A stretch of 64,000 nt of DNA from Odobenus rosmarus divergens (GCF_000321225.1 NW_004450660.1:539673-603672); one strand, 5' to 3'. Numbered from the stretch's first letter, positions 48,676 through 60,711 are shown. Notes: a model not told the origin generated them from the sequence alone. Numbers and translations are program-made.

Positions 48676-48960
48676 TTTTTTTTTTTTTTAAGGATTTTTT
48701 AAATTTAGGGCGCCTGAGTGGCTCAGTCAGTTAAGTGTCTGCCTTCAGCTCAGGTCATGATCCCAGGGTCCTGAGATCGAGCCCCGCGTCAGGCTCCCTG
48801 CTCAGTGGGGTGCCTGCTGCTCCCTCTCCCTCCCGCTTCTGCTCTTTCTTGCCATGGTCCAAGAGATCCTGAAGACAGAGAAAGGCCTCAATCCCAGGAC
48901 CCCCGGATCATGACCTGAGCCGAAGGCAGATGCTTAACTGACTGAGTCACAAGGCACCCC
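48676..48960. mobile_element. Fold-back SINEC pair (two heads, inverted)
   Basis: A T-run and 'aaggatttttt' at 48677-48707 look like the tail of a minus-strand SINE whose head is at 48886-48960. Between them lies a plus-strand SINE head and body (48708-48847) without an A-tail. The arms 48708-48777 and about 48891-48960 are near-perfect reverse complements of about 70 bp. Confidence 0.85.
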
Positions 48961-48994
48961 TTTAAATCTTATTTTTAAGGTCAGTTTTGCCTGT

Positions 48995-49180
48995 GTTTTT
49001 TTTTAAAGATTTATTTATTTATTTTGGAGGGAGCAGGGGAGGGAGAGGGAGAGAGCATCTCAAGGAGACTCCAAACAGAGTGCAGAGCCCGGGGTGGGGC
49101 TTGATCCTACAACCCTGAGATCACGACCCCAGCCAAAACCAAGAGTCAGAAGCTGAACTGACTGTGCCACCCAGGCATCT
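48995..49180 (-). mobile_element. SINEC carnivore SINE, diverged
   Basis: T-run, GA-rich body and head ending 'ccacccaggcatct'. Older than its neighbour at 49289. Confidence 0.85.
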
Positions 49181-49288
49181 CTAAAGTCAGGGTTTTTTTG
49201 AAATACCCTTTATGTACAACAATATGCACCCATTTTATTTTTTTTTAATTTTTATTTTATTATTTTATTTTTTTATAGTTCTTGGTTC

Positions 49289-49483
49289 TTTTTTTTTTAA
49301 AGATTTTATTCATTTACTTGTGAGAGACAATGAGAGAGAGAGAGCAGGAGAGGGGGGAAGGTCAGAGGGAGAAGCAGACTCCCTGCCAAGCAGGGAGCCC
49401 GATGCGGGACTTGATCCTAGGACTCCAGGATCATGACCTGAGCCGAAGGTAGTCGCCTAACCAACTGAGCCACCCAGGCGCCC
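49289..49483 (-). mobile_element. SINEC carnivore SINE
   Basis: Full-length minus copy ending 'gagccacccaggcgccc'. Possible duplication of 'acccatttta' on both sides, the left copy displaced by an extra T-rich stretch (49240-49288). Confidence 0.93.
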
Positions 49484-49679
49484 AACACACACCCATTTTA
49501 AATGTATGGTTTAGTTTTGATGTACATGTACATCCAGGTAATTATGTCCCTAATTAAGATAATAAAACATTTCCATTATTCTATAAAGTTCTCTTTTAAC
49601 CCATTAGAGTCAATCTACCCCTGCCTTCAGTACAGGCAACTACTGATCTCCTTTCTGTCACTATTGACTAGTTTTTTCC

Positions 49680-49681
49680 AT

Positions 49682-49712
<31 letters not shown>
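49680..49712. repeat. (TA)n microsatellite
   Basis: Uninterrupted TA run inside the L1. Confidence 0.95.
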
Positions 49713-50854
49713 GTACAGGATGTAATCTTTTATGTGGTTGTGACTTCTTTTGCTCTGAAAAATGTTTTTGAGATTCTTGCATGTTATTGTGTATATCGGT
49801 AGTTCATTTCTTTTAAATGCTAGGTGGTATTCCATTCTATGATTATATAACAACAGTTTATTCCTTGGTTGATGGACAATTCGAATGTTTCTAGTATGGA
49901 TAATATAAATAAAACTGTTGCAAATATTTGCATCCAGATTTTCTGGTAGACATATATTTTCATTTTGGGGGGTAAATATCTAGAAGTGAAATTTCTGTGT
50001 CCTATGTTAAGTATATGTTTACCTTTGTAAGAAATGATCAACATGTGTCCCAGAATAGATGAATCATTTACACTCCCATCAGCAATTAAGAATTTCAGTT
50101 GTTCCATAACCTCACCAATACTTGCTTCTATAGCCTTTTTAATTTTCACCATTCTAGTAGATGGATAATAGTACCTCATTGTGATTTTAAATTTGAATTT
50201 CCTTGTCACTAATGAAGTTGAGCAATTACCTTTTGTTTATTGATCATTCCTCTTGTTTGTTTGTTTTTTTCTGGTGTCTGTTCAACTGTATGCCCCACAT
50301 TTTACTGGGTTGTCTTATAATTTAGTTTCAAGAGCAACTGAAACAATTTGGATACAGAATGCAAATATTTTCTCTCAGCCTATGGCTTTACTTTACATTT
50401 TCTTAATGGTGTCTTTTGAAGAACAGTTTCCTTTCCTTCCTCTTTGTCTCCTTTTTTCCCCCTTTCTTCCATTCTTTTTAATTATTTGGAATTTAAAAGT
50501 GTAGAATAATGTCATCATCTAAAAAGATAGTTTGATTCTAATATACATGTATTTTATTTCTTTTTATTACCTTATTGCATTAGTTAGGACTTCCAGTAAA
50601 ATGCTGATCGTAAATGGTAAGAACAGACATCCTTGCTTTGTTCTCAGTTTAAAGGAAAATGTTCTCAGTTTTAGCATAAGTTATGATGACAGCTATAGAT
50701 TTATCATGTATGTTCTTTATCAAGTTGAGGAAGTTTCTTACTAACCCTAGTATGTAGAAGCTATCATGAATGAGCATTGAATTTTGTCAGGCAATTTTTC
50801 CTACACCTACTGAAATAAATATGTTTTTATTTATTTTATTAAAATGGAGAATTA

Positions 50855-51054
50855 GGGGTGCCTGGGTGGCTCAGTCCATTAAGCGTCCAATTCTTCCTTT
50901 TGGCACAGGTCATGATCTGAAGGTTGTAAGATCGAGCCCTGCATCAGGCTTCACGCAGCACGGAGCCTGCTTAAGATTCTTAAGATTCTCTCTCTTCCCG
51001 TCCCTCTGTCCCTCCCTGTCCTGCCCTGCTCACACTCTCTCTAAAATAAAAAAT
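50855..51054 (+). mobile_element. SINEC carnivore SINE inside L1
   Basis: Plus-strand copy with head 'gtgcctgggtggctcagtcc'. Perfect 14-bp duplication 'aaaatggagaatta' at 50841-50854 and 51055-51068. Confidence 0.95.
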
Positions 51055-51319
51055 AAAATGGAGAATTACATTGATTTATTCCAGAAGACAAACGAAACTT
51101 GTGGCCCTGGAATAAACTGTAATTGATATTGATGGTACGTTTTATATATTGCTGGATTGGATTTACAAGTATTTTCTTAAAGATTTTAAAACCATATTGA
51201 TGAGGGATGTTGATCTCTAATTGTTTTGTCTGGTAATGTCATTGTCTGGTTGTAAAATCAGAATAGTTCTGGCTGCATACAAGGAGTTAATCACTTTGAT
51301 TTTACTTTTTCCTCTTCGA

Positions 51320-51725
51320 AGTGGAAATTAAGGAATCAAAACTATGAACATTTTTAAGGCGTTTGATATATATTACCAAATTGCCCTCCAGAAAAACATA
51401 CCAATTACCTTCCCACAGCAATATATAACATCTCTTTTCTTATATCTTCCATAACACCAGGAAATATCATTAATTTTTTTAAATGAAAGATGAAAATCAT
51501 CTCTTATTAATTTGAATTTCTTTGATCACGAGTAAAGGAGAATATTATTTTATATATTTATTGTGGTCATTTGCATTCTTTTGAGAATTGAGTGTACACA
51601 ATCTTTATACTTTTTCTCATGGGTATTCCTCCTTTTCTTTCTGATTTAAAAGAGCTCTTTATAGATTAAGCATATTAATAATATGTAGCAAATATTTTCC
51701 CAGCTTGTTATTTTCTCAACCACAA
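51320..51725 (-). mobile_element. Old LINE-1 (L1M) 3'-region fragment
   Basis: 'attaccaaattgccctccag', 'ttaatttgaatttctttgat' and 'aaagagctctttatagatta' are the reversed L1M 3' pattern. Confidence 0.7.
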
Positions 51726-52309
51726 CCACTAAGAACAGAGATAGAAGTAATCTAAAAATATCTAATATGGTGGTTAATGGTCTCTACACATAGGGACCCT
51801 TTCAAAATCAGAATCTTAGCTTCAACATTTGCATCCTTGGATGCATAGGTTAATTTTTCCCTGTGAAAATAAAAGTAATGGGTATGCATTTGGAGAAGAG
51901 ATATGAAGTCCCCCTTATAGGACTTGGCCTCAGATAATTTAAGGAGATAGGGTTTATCTTTGACAGCCCCACCCCATCCCACCCTTACTCTTCCTAGTCC
52001 CTTTTTATCGGTGTCTTCTGTCAGTATCACCATCCACCCCAGCCAAGACCCTCCACACCTGTCTTTTATGGCATACATCCTGCAAATCACCACTCACCTA
52101 CTCTGTCACCTCTGTGACTACTGTATGGACCAAGGACCATGCACAATAAATGACTCCAGGTGAACATGCTAAACAAGTTTCCTTCCAGGTAGCATCCATA
52201 GTTTCACAGCAAAATGCCTCAGGAACAGTATGGTACCCCTAAAAAGGAGCTGGACTTAGCACAAGAAGGTTGGAGTTTTCACAATCATGGCTCCTCACTT
52301 ACTCTTGAG
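51726..52309. other. No recognised feature
   Basis: Unique DNA; the 113-codon minus-strand frame at 51752-52093 shows no family character. Confidence 0.35.
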
Positions 52310-52435
52310 ATCTTAGATAAATAATTTAGAAACTCTAGGTCTCAGTTTCCTTAATGTAAAGTGAGGAACGTTAACACCTGTCTTGCCTACTTTATAAGTT
52401 TGTTGGGAACATAAGATAATATCATATGAATACAC
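52310..52435 (+). mobile_element. MIR SINE fragment
   Basis: 'aactctaggtctcagtttcc', 'ttaatgtaaagtgaggaac' and 'aagtttgttgggaacataag' follow the MIR consensus order. Confidence 0.7.
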
Positions 52436-53130
52436 TTTATCAAAAAAATGCAATGGGATTGTAATCACATCTCTCAATCCATCAACATACCTCCTTAACA
52501 CTCTAAGAATTGGAAAATACGTACAAAGCCAAAACAAGGCAAAAGGATTTAGAGTCACTCAGGTTTCCACTACTAATTTTTGATAGCCTTAAAATCTGAG
52601 TTGAATAAGTCAGTTATTACTTTCTGAGGAATATTATTTCACCATAGCAAATTCTGACTTCTTGTTGACTAAATCTATATGCACAGTTTCCACCTGTACA
52701 TTTCGATGGGAGTTTCTCACCCAGCCCAGTTTTCTGGCACAGTGGGAAGCTATCTTGTTAGACTTCTTTTGCTTTCCCAGATAATATTTCATGAGCACAG
52801 GGCAAGACAGGAAACCTCTGACATTAATTCAAGAGGATTGTTAACTACTTGGAAGTACCGCTGTCCAAATAACTACATGGGTTAGTTGGCTAGAGGTCAC
52901 TTTCTGGTTATTTAAAGAAAGGCAGTGGTCCAGAAGCAAAACTCAAATCTTCCCATGTTACTTACCATGTTGATATTTGAAATCTGTTCCTTCCCTGTCT
53001 TGCCTAGTTGACTCACGCTCAGAGCTGCAGCATCACTATGACTGGTTTCTAAAATACTCTCACCATGCAGGTGTTAGTCCTTAACTGCCCGACACAAACC
53101 AGTATGGGAGTTTTACTCTAAAGTGTTCCT
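52436..53130. other. No recognised feature
   Basis: Unique DNA. Confidence 0.35.
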
Positions 53131-53368
53131 TAGGGCACCTGGCTGGCTCACATCAAGAGCATGTGACTCCTGATCTTAGGGTCATGAGTTTAAGACCTGC
53201 ATTGGGCAGAGAGCTTACTTAAACAAATAAACAAATAAATAAATAGTGCCATCACTATTTATCACCTCATTGATAACTCTTGATCTTAGGGTCATCAGTT
53301 CAAGCCCCATGTCGGGCAGAGAGCTTAAATTAATAAATAAATGGTGACATCACTGTTTATTACCTCAT
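53131..53368 (+). mobile_element. SINEC SINE with duplicated 3' part
   Basis: Head 'gggcacctggctggctcaca' at 53133; then the block from 'ctcctgatcttagggtcat' through the A-rich tail and into flanking 'atcacctcat' is repeated, starting 110 bases later (53166 against 53276). The second copy has no head. Confidence 0.88.
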
Positions 53369-53449
53369 TTATGGTCTTAGCTCACATTTCATCCCTGGTG
53401 AAGTCCTTTTCTCTTGCTCTTTTCCTACAATAAAGTCCTTACCCCTGGC

Positions 53450-53845
53450 TACAATGTCTCAAGCAGGCTCAGTCAGTTTTCAAATATTGCCAATTGCAGT
53501 TTTCTTTTAATTTCCCTGAATGTTAATGACATTGAGCACATTTTTTCCTATATTCACTGGTCATGTGGATTTTCTAGTTTGGAATGTGCCATTGAAGGCT
53601 TTTTCTGGGGTTGACTGTCATTTTCTTATTGATTTGTAAAGTTTTAAAAATATATATTCTAGATAATAGATTCTCTGGCTTTATGCATTGATAACAACCT
53701 CTGCCTGCTCGTGGCTTGTTTTCTCGCTGTTTATGGCATCTTTTGATAGACAAAGTTTTCAATTACAATTTGGTTGAATTCAGTAAAATTTCCCTTTATG
53801 ATTACTGCTTTCTGTATTTTTTGTTTTAATTAAGGACTGATGAGT
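53450..53845 (-). mobile_element. Old LINE-1 (L1M) fragment
   Basis: 'catttttt...tcttattgatttgtaaagtt' type text and 'ttttgatagacaaagttttc' are the reversed L1M 3' pattern. Confidence 0.6.
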
Positions 53846-54439
53846 TTTGAAAGTATGTACAGTTAAGAAGCTTCGTTCCATGACCCATATGAAAGAAGCA
53901 GGGAAAATACTTTCTCTGTGTTTTCATCCTTTTGTCTTTGTAGCTGTGAACTTCCCCCTTGCTCACCATAGCAACACTCATGTGGTCCAAAGCCTGAGGA
54001 TCCATGGCAGAGTCATTGTCCTCCTCAGCTCATGCATCTTGAGGTATTTTGCCCCTCTGCTTCTTCTGTCTTAGAGCTTGCTCATAGTAGTCTGCTGGTC
54101 ATCCTCCATTCCTTAAGGATCTTCACTTGGAGTCTTTGGACTGGCAGATAGTTTTCATCTTCTCGTTCCTTTTTTACATCCTGGTTCCTCAACACCAAGG
54201 ACTTGTCTCTCTTGTTGAGGTTGACATTGTTGATCCATAATACATCCTTCTTCTCTCTTGGCTTCTAGTAGGCCAGATTTTTTCTCCTAGCTTCCTATTC
54301 ATTTTTTTTTTTCTTTTTCTCTGTATCTAACAATTTTAAAATCAGTGGTATGTTACTTTTTGGGGATTCCTGAACTTTAGAAATCTGATGCTCATCCCAA
54401 GAAAAATACATATATGAAAATAAATGTGCTTTATATAGG
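53846..54439. other. No recognised feature
   Basis: Unique DNA. Confidence 0.35.
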
Positions 54440-54550
54440 GTGCACTTCTATTATTTCACTTGGTCCTCACAGTTGTGAGTCTTCTTAAACACTGACATCA
54501 TATTCATTCTATAGATGGAATCAAGGCTCAGGGATTTTAAATGACACAGA
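54440..54550 (-). mobile_element. MIR SINE fragment
   Basis: 'ttatttcacttggtcctcac' followed by 'tagatggaatcaaggctcag' is the reversed MIR pattern. Confidence 0.5.
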
Positions 54551-55559
54551 GACGAAAACTGGGTTGGCAAATTGTATGGTATGAGGTTGACCATGAGGTA
54601 TCACTAATCGAATCTTGTGGTTCCGTTGTTAATCACAGAAGTGCCGATGTGGCAAACTGGCAGATGATAGATCACAGTGATGATGAGCCTCACCAACAAA
54701 CTATGTTTAATTGCACTCAAGAGACAACTGCATGTGATTCCTGGAGCAATAGCATCAACTTACACACCATATTTTAGCATCGATCTTCCCATCATAGTAT
54801 GTGTGGCTGTTAATGACATTGTTTTCTGCCACTAATGACATTGTTTTCTGTCTATTTGCATATATAATCTTAAGCTTCTTTTGCTTATAAAACCAACCTA
54901 TCTCATTCCTGTTCAAATATTATATTCTTATGTTAATCAAAGAAGCATATTTTTATGGGGAAGGATTTGAATCAGATGTAGTATTATCTTTCACTCAGAC
55001 CCTCATTCATTTGCTGTTGGAGCAACTTGTTTACCTGGATTATTTATATATGATATACTCATTAATTAACTCATACAAAAAAGGTGTGAAAAATCTCTTT
55101 TGGGATTAAATGTATATAAAAAAAGTGAAAGAACATTTAAAGAAAAAACAAAATATAATAAATTTCCCTGGGATCATAAAATCTTGAGAACCAGTCAATG
55201 GAATTTCCCTGGGAAATCAGGGTTAAGGCTTATAAACTCGCTTCTAATCTATTTACTTTTACTTTCATTTGAGATTTTATATTGTGTTATAGATATGCTT
55301 CTCTTTGAGGATGCTGATGAAGCAGTAAGACAAGCCCTGGGAAGTTTCTGGCAGTGGTGCAGGGTTTAGATTATAAAAGTGAAGAAGGCTGGATGCTTTC
55401 TGTTGAAATAGACTGTTAAGAACTTTGTCAAAGAATGAACTCTTACTGTAACCCACACCTCATTTGTCACCCTGATGGGCTGAGGAAAAGTGACATTTAC
55501 AAACTGAGAATGAAAGCACATCCATTTCACCAGTCTGACACCCTGATATAATAACTATT
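54551..55559. other. Unassigned; short tandem duplication at 54812-54852
   Basis: 'taatgacattgttttctg' occurs twice in tandem. A TATA-like 'gcttataaaacc' lies at about 54885, which could mark a worn LTR, but no ends are seen. Confidence 0.3.
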
Positions 55560-56050
55560 TACCTTGAGAAAGAGGCACGGAGATTTCCGATTCTTGTGAA
55601 TCTTCTCACTTTGGCACTTATTTTCTCACTCTGTCAAACAGCCCCAGATTAATGGAACAATTTGTTCAACAAATCATATTAGTAGAATGCGCAGAGGGTA
55701 AAGAGAAAGAGGAGGGGGAGCAGAAAATTTTTACTCATTCATAGCAGTGGTATCTCTGCAAATACAAATGTAGTTATGCCTGACATTTACAGAGGGACAA
55801 TGTGAAAGGGAAAGAATGTAATGACTTCGGGCAGTGGAGAGATCATTTTGTAAGAACAGTAGTGCTCAAAGGGGAATAAGATAAAGTTACACATAACATC
55901 TAGATTGAGCTTTCTTCTAGAACATATTTGTCAAACACAGCAGGATCTGCCTCTGTCAAAAAGAAAAGAAGAGATTTCCATTAAAATTAAGTACCTTATG
56001 CTTTCTATGCTACACAGATATGTTCCTTCCCAGCCCATATTTGGGAAGTC
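55560..56050. promoter_or_regulatory. Candidate conserved non-coding tract
   Basis: Repeat-free with 'cccagattaatggaacaatt' (homeodomain and SOX-type cores). Weak inference. Confidence 0.18.
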
Positions 56051-56599
56051 TCAAAAAGTTCCAGGAGCATCGTATTACAAAAGAGATGATTCAGTACCTC
56101 AGAAAAGACCCTAAGTACAGGATTTCCCAAAGGGACATGGGGTTAGGATGGAGTTTGTTAATTCTGGTAGGCAGAAATTCACATTTCAAAGGCAAAACAT
56201 AAAGATAGAATAATCAGTCAGGATTCCACAATTCATATGTTTCATGCCTTTGTGCCAGAAGTTTGAATGAATATTTAGAATCGAGAGCCAATGAATATTG
56301 GCTACAACAAATATGTTTATTGAAATATATGTTGCTTATTGCTGTTCTTTGCACACACACACAAATTTATATAATGCCACATTTTTCCACTAACTTTTAA
56401 AGGACGTTCAAAGTTCATTGAATAATGATGTTCATTTATTTGCATTAAGGTTGTCACACTGCTATTACACCTTGTATCGGCAACAGAAATTGACACTCAC
56501 TTGTCCCGTGTTTCGTACACTGTGGCCTTGGGTGTCAAGGGAAAATATAGCTCCGCATTTTTGTTCCTTTGATTTCGCTTTTCTTTCCCCCCTTCCCTC

Positions 56600-56622
56600 T
56601 TCTCTCTCTCTCTCTCTCTCTC
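56600..56622. repeat. (TC)n microsatellite
   Basis: Uninterrupted TC run. Confidence 0.9.
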
Positions 56623-57255
56623 TTTCTCTTTTAAGGTTCTAGACATATTTTTGAGTCACAGGAAAGATCCCAAACACCTCCTGACACAAAATTAGTTCCT
56701 GGGAACCCCTAACTTGGGCAGAATATTTTCTCTTTCCTGAGTTGGAAGTTTCAACTGGCTAATGCCCCCCCCCCTTTTTAATCCCAGGCTTATTTTAGAA
56801 ACAGTTCAGTGTAAAAGTGACACGTCCCAATCATTAAGGAATGACGCTAGCTCAACAAAAGACTCATTTCCAGTCATGTTTCAGTAATAAATAACAATAG
56901 GTAGCCTCTCAGCATATCATTGACATGACAGTCTCCAGGGAAAACAAGAACCCTAATCTTAGTTATTCATTTTATAGGAAAATATTTTGTTTCAGCAAGT
57001 TCAGGAACTCTTTTACTGCTTATTTGCCCCACTTTTAATATAGTAAGTATTTTATCAAGGAGGATCAAGATATTGCATATTACTTATCAGGAATGTTAGG
57101 GCCTCAATACGAAAAGACTCGCTACACCAGATATAGAGTGACTGTTTGTATTTGTATGTATGGGTGCATGCCCATATTTGTTTTATAGAAAACATATGTT
57201 CATGTTAGAAAATTTGAAATGTAAAAAATAAAAATTATAAGTCTCTTCTAAGTGC
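56623..57255. other. No recognised gene; possibly conserved stretch 56790-57080
   Basis: Repeat-free DNA with 'ccaatcattaaggaatgacg' and a C-run at 56766-56775. Nothing coding recognised. Confidence 0.3.
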
Positions 57256-57304
57256 ATGTGTGTGTGTGTGTGTATAGGTCTATCTATCTATCCATCTATC
57301 TGTC
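57256..57304. repeat. (TG)n plus (TATC)n microsatellite
   Basis: TG run 57256-57274, then TATC units 57280-57304. Confidence 0.92.
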
Positions 57305-57379
57305 TTTCCATAAATATAAGGGTCAGAGATGATTGTCTCAAGTCACCTCAAATAAGTGGAGATATGTTTTAGGGATACA

Positions 57380-57770
57380 CGTGGCCTAGAACTTGGGACA
57401 GTAAGCCCTCACAGGCCATAGACGTGAAGGCGACTTACTGCAGTAGAGGTGCGCTACTCACTCGAGAAACAGTCCCATGCAGGAATTCCAGTCAGTGAGC
57501 AGCTCCCATCAGGATTTAGGGATCCAGGCTCCTTCTGTCTAGTGGCTCTTCGGTCCCTTAGAGCTTTGAGCTCTTCTGCATCTACCAGTGTAAAAGTAAG
57601 AGAGATGAATCAACTCTTTTATCCTAAAGTTCACAACCCAGGGGCTACCACATATAATTTCTATGGATACACAGAGGACTGGGAAATGTCCCTGGCTGGG
57701 CAGCTGCCTTCCAGGGACAACTGCCCCTTCTGGAAAAGGAGGCGCACAGCCAGTAATCTCTGCCACATAA
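57380..57770 (-). repeat. Possible MaLR LTR-like repeat
   Basis: 'gatccaggctccttctgtct', 'agtggctcttcggtccctta' and 'gagctcttctgcatcta' resemble reversed MaLR-type LTR text. The 138-codon frame 57449-57865 runs through it and is therefore not called as a gene. Confidence 0.4.
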
Positions 57771-58439
57771 CACTCTGGCTTATTTGTTTGCTCGGCTCTC
57801 TGTTCTCTACTAATATAGACACTTACTTATTGTTGATGCTAACTCATAATTTGGATTCAGCCTGACATATTAGTTTCCTGACACCTCTCGGTGCCTCTCT
57901 ACATTTCTGTAGAACTTTAGATTTTACTCTCAACTGCTTGACACTTCTGTTTTCCGATTTGAATTTCAGAGAGGGAATCTTGTTGATATCATCCATGAGA
58001 GGCTGCCTGAGGGATCTGTCAATTGGTGCTTGTATGTTTGCCGTACACCTTTAATTTAACCAGCTGTGCCGTTAGTTTATGGTGCAGGGTAGGGGTCTGG
58101 GAGTTGGGTGACCATTTAGTGGCTGCATTTGATGAAGTTTTGCCTAGAAGTAATTCTGACCACCCTTGATTTTACTTGTCTACAACGTGTTGTATTATAG
58201 CTTCCTCTCCCCCAACCACCGCTTATCAAATACCAGACACAGTGTAATGAAGACTTTATGTAGCTTGCCACAAACTGAAAACATTCCACATTCCATGTCA
58301 CCTTAAGGAACCACTAAACCACATGGATATTTCTATTTGGTTCCTGAAGCTCCTGCTTCCTTATACCCCAGTGGTGGTCCTGGTTACAGATGACAAATAA
58401 ACATCCCTTTCTCCATGTAGAAACAGATTTGCTATTTTA
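57771..58439. other. No recognised feature
   Basis: Unique DNA. Confidence 0.35.
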
Positions 58440-58677
58440 CTTTTTTTAAAAAATATTTTATTTATTTATTTGAGAGAGAGAGAGGGAGAGAGAGAGAGGA
58501 TGAGTGGTGGGGAGGGCAGAGGGCAGAGGGAGAGGGAGAAGCAAACTCCCTGCTGAGCAGGGAGCCCGATGGGGACTAGATCCTCGGACCCTGAGATCGG
58601 ACCCTCAGATCCTCGGACCCTCAGATCACCACCTGAGCCGAAGGTAGATACTTAACCAACTGAGCCACCCAAGCACC
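58440..58677 (-). mobile_element. SINEC carnivore SINE with internal small duplications
   Basis: Minus copy with a long GA-rich body. 'agatcctcggaccct' and shortened forms recur within 58578-58629. Perfect 10-bp duplication 'tgctatttta' at 58430-58439 and 58678-58687. Confidence 0.94.
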
Positions 58678-58909
58678 TGCTATTTTAATTCTCAAAATAT
58701 AGTTCCCTTCTTCAGTCTTCAGCCACTTCAGGAAATAGAGTATGGTCAATTTGGAAGGAACACTTTTGATTAATTGGTGGTTTCTTTGAAAAGAAGGAAT
58801 ACAGCGTTTGGCTTGTCCATGAAATATGTTGCTGCAAATCAGAAATTATGATCATAATTAGAGAGATGTTGAGTTTAATTATTTGGATACGCCTTATTGA
58901 TAGGTATAT

Positions 58910-59090
58910 TTTACAGAGTGTCCTTTCTGCTGGGCACTGTCCCAACCCACATTTTGTACTCCTGGTCTCACTTCTGACAACTATCCCAGGTAGACATTTT
59001 AATCTCTGTTCAGATGAAGAAGCGGTGGTTCAGAGAGATTATTTTACTTGTTGAAGGTCCACTGCTAAACACAAGATATGAATGTTAAAT
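58910..59090 (-). mobile_element. MIR SINE fragment
   Basis: 'ctgctgggcactgtcccaac', 'taatctctgttcagatgaag' and 'ggttcagagagattatttta' are the reversed MIR order. Confidence 0.65.
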
Positions 59091-59103
59091 TAAGCTCTGC
59101 CTC

Positions 59104-59346
59104 TGGGGCACCTGGGTGGTCAGTCTGTTGAGCATCTGATTCTTGATTTTGACTCAGGTCATGATGTCAGGGTCCTGAGATTGAGCCCCTGCGACCCCGC
59201 TTCAGGCTCTGCACTCAGTGGGGAGTCTGCTTGAGATTTTTCTCTCTCCCTCTCCCTCTGCCCCTCCCCACTGCCCTCTCTAAATAAATAAATAGGTAAA
59301 ATTTAAAAAATAAAAAGAAAGGAAAGGGATTAAAAAAAAAAGTATT
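59104..59346 (+). mobile_element. SINEC carnivore SINE
   Basis: Head 'gggcacctgggtggtcagtc', CT-rich middle and long A-rich tail. Duplication 'tctgcctc' at 59096-59103 and 59347-59354. Inserted in or next to old MIR DNA. Confidence 0.94.
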
Positions 59347-59489
59347 TCTGCCTCCAATTCTTATTTCCACCCTATGTTGATAGCTCTTCAATTTGAGGAT
59401 CTTGTACTATATTGTTATTTCCTGTATCTGTACCCAAAATAACTAGCAGAATGCAACAGAGTATGGAGTCAACCAACATTTCGGGAACA

Positions 59490-59705
59490 TCAGACCCAGT
59501 AGCAGCACTGTCACAAACACTACTTCATTTATCTCTTCAACAGCCCCAGGGGTAAATATTTGGCCCATTTTATGGAATAGAAAACTGAGGTTCAAAGTTT
59601 TAAGTAACTTGCTTGGGCCACACACTTTAAGTGGTAGCATCCAGGATTTGAATACAGATATTTTGTCCCCAATTCTGGGACTCTTTCTATATCTGCTCAA
59701 CTTCT
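59490..59705 (-). mobile_element. MIR SINE fragment
   Basis: 'cacaaacactacttcattta', 'atggaatagaaaactgaggt' and 'taacttgcttgggccacaca' are a well-preserved reversed MIR. Confidence 0.75.
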
Positions 59706-59856
59706 TCACTGATTAATAAAAACAATTCAGCAAGATAATAATTCCTTCACATTTGCCTCCCATTGTAATAAGCTCTCAGGTAGTGCTCCATATATATATA
59801 GTGAACAAATTAATGAATTTAGCTTCTGCATCTAATGGTGAACTAAAGCTGTCACT

Positions 59857-59859
59857 ATT

Positions 59860-59894
<35 letters not shown>

Positions 59895-59896
59895 TT
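59857..59896. repeat. (TTTA)n microsatellite
   Basis: About ten TTTA units. Confidence 0.95.
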
Positions 59897-60346
59897 GACT
59901 GCTTTTCCTTCATGTGTTCCTTTTGACCTGTGTTACTCTTAATTGGGAGGCTTGATTAAAAGTAGTTTTCAGAAATAGCTAAAATGATGATCCTCATACA
60001 GATACAAATATGAAAACATACAAAAGAATGTATTATTCTCCTATGACATGAAGGAATCAGGCAGATTTTATAACCAATTTAAAGGGAAAGTCAAAAGACC
60101 ATAAAGGTATATGGCACATATACAACATACACGGATCCATAAAAGGATGTTGAGTTGGATTTGCAAAAGGAAATTAACCTGGCTTTTCCACAAATGAGGT
60201 GGTAGTGAGGAAGGAGCAGAAGACTAGCTGAGGTGTGTATATGGTCCTGTCCCCGTGCTTTAATAACATCACCTTTTTGCACCAAAGACATCTCAAGAAT
60301 TCTTTCTTGGCCATCGGCTCTGGACCTCACCCCACCAAACCTCACC
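59897..60346. other. No recognised feature
   Basis: Unique DNA. Confidence 0.35.
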
Positions 60347-60354
60347 TATATTCT

Positions 60355-60711
60355 TTTTTTTTTTAATTTTTTATTGTTATGGTAATCACCATACACTGCA
60401 TCATTAGTTTTTGATGTAGTGTTCCATGATTCATTGTTTGCGTATAACACCCAGTGCTCCATTCAGTACGTGCCCTCTTTAATACCCATCACCAGATTAA
60501 CACCCCCTCCCCTCTAGAACCCTCAGTTTGTTTTTCAGAGTCCATCGTCTCTCATGGTTCGTCTCCCCCTCCGATTTACTCCCCTTCATTCTTCCCCTCC
60601 TGCTATCTTCTTCTTTTTTTTTTTTAACATATATTGTATTATTTTTTTTCAGAGGTACAGATCTGTGATTCAACAGTCTTGCACAATTCACAGTGCTCAC
60701 CACAGCACATA
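60355..60711 (-). mobile_element. Young carnivore LINE-1, 5'-truncated 3' end
   Basis: Starts with a T-run, then text I know from recent L1 3' UTRs of bears, seals and mustelids: 'caccatacactgcatcatta', 'gtagtgttccatgattcatt', 'cccagtgctccattcagtac' and a second T-rich section. Flanked by 'tatattct' at 60347-60354 and 60712-60719. Only the terminal ~357 bp are present. Confidence 0.85.

Larger units (their letters stand above)
49500..51310 (-). mobile_element. Old LINE-1 (L1M), 3' end plus ORF2, minus strand
   Basis: 49560-50240 is a reversed L1M 3' region ('tggtattccattctatgatt', 'cttggttgatggacaattcg', 'atttacactcccatcagcaa'). 50530-51310 is reversed ORF2 text ('tgaattttgtcaggcaattt', 'gatgagggatgttgatctct'). 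Many stops. A SINE at 50855-51054 interrupts it. May be two L1 fragments joined. Confidence 0.7.

Noticed and set aside
49820..50209. 129-codon minus-strand frame
   Set aside because: It is the decayed 3' region of an L1, not a host gene.
57449..57865. 138-codon plus-strand frame
   Set aside because: Runs through MaLR-like LTR text and has no family character.
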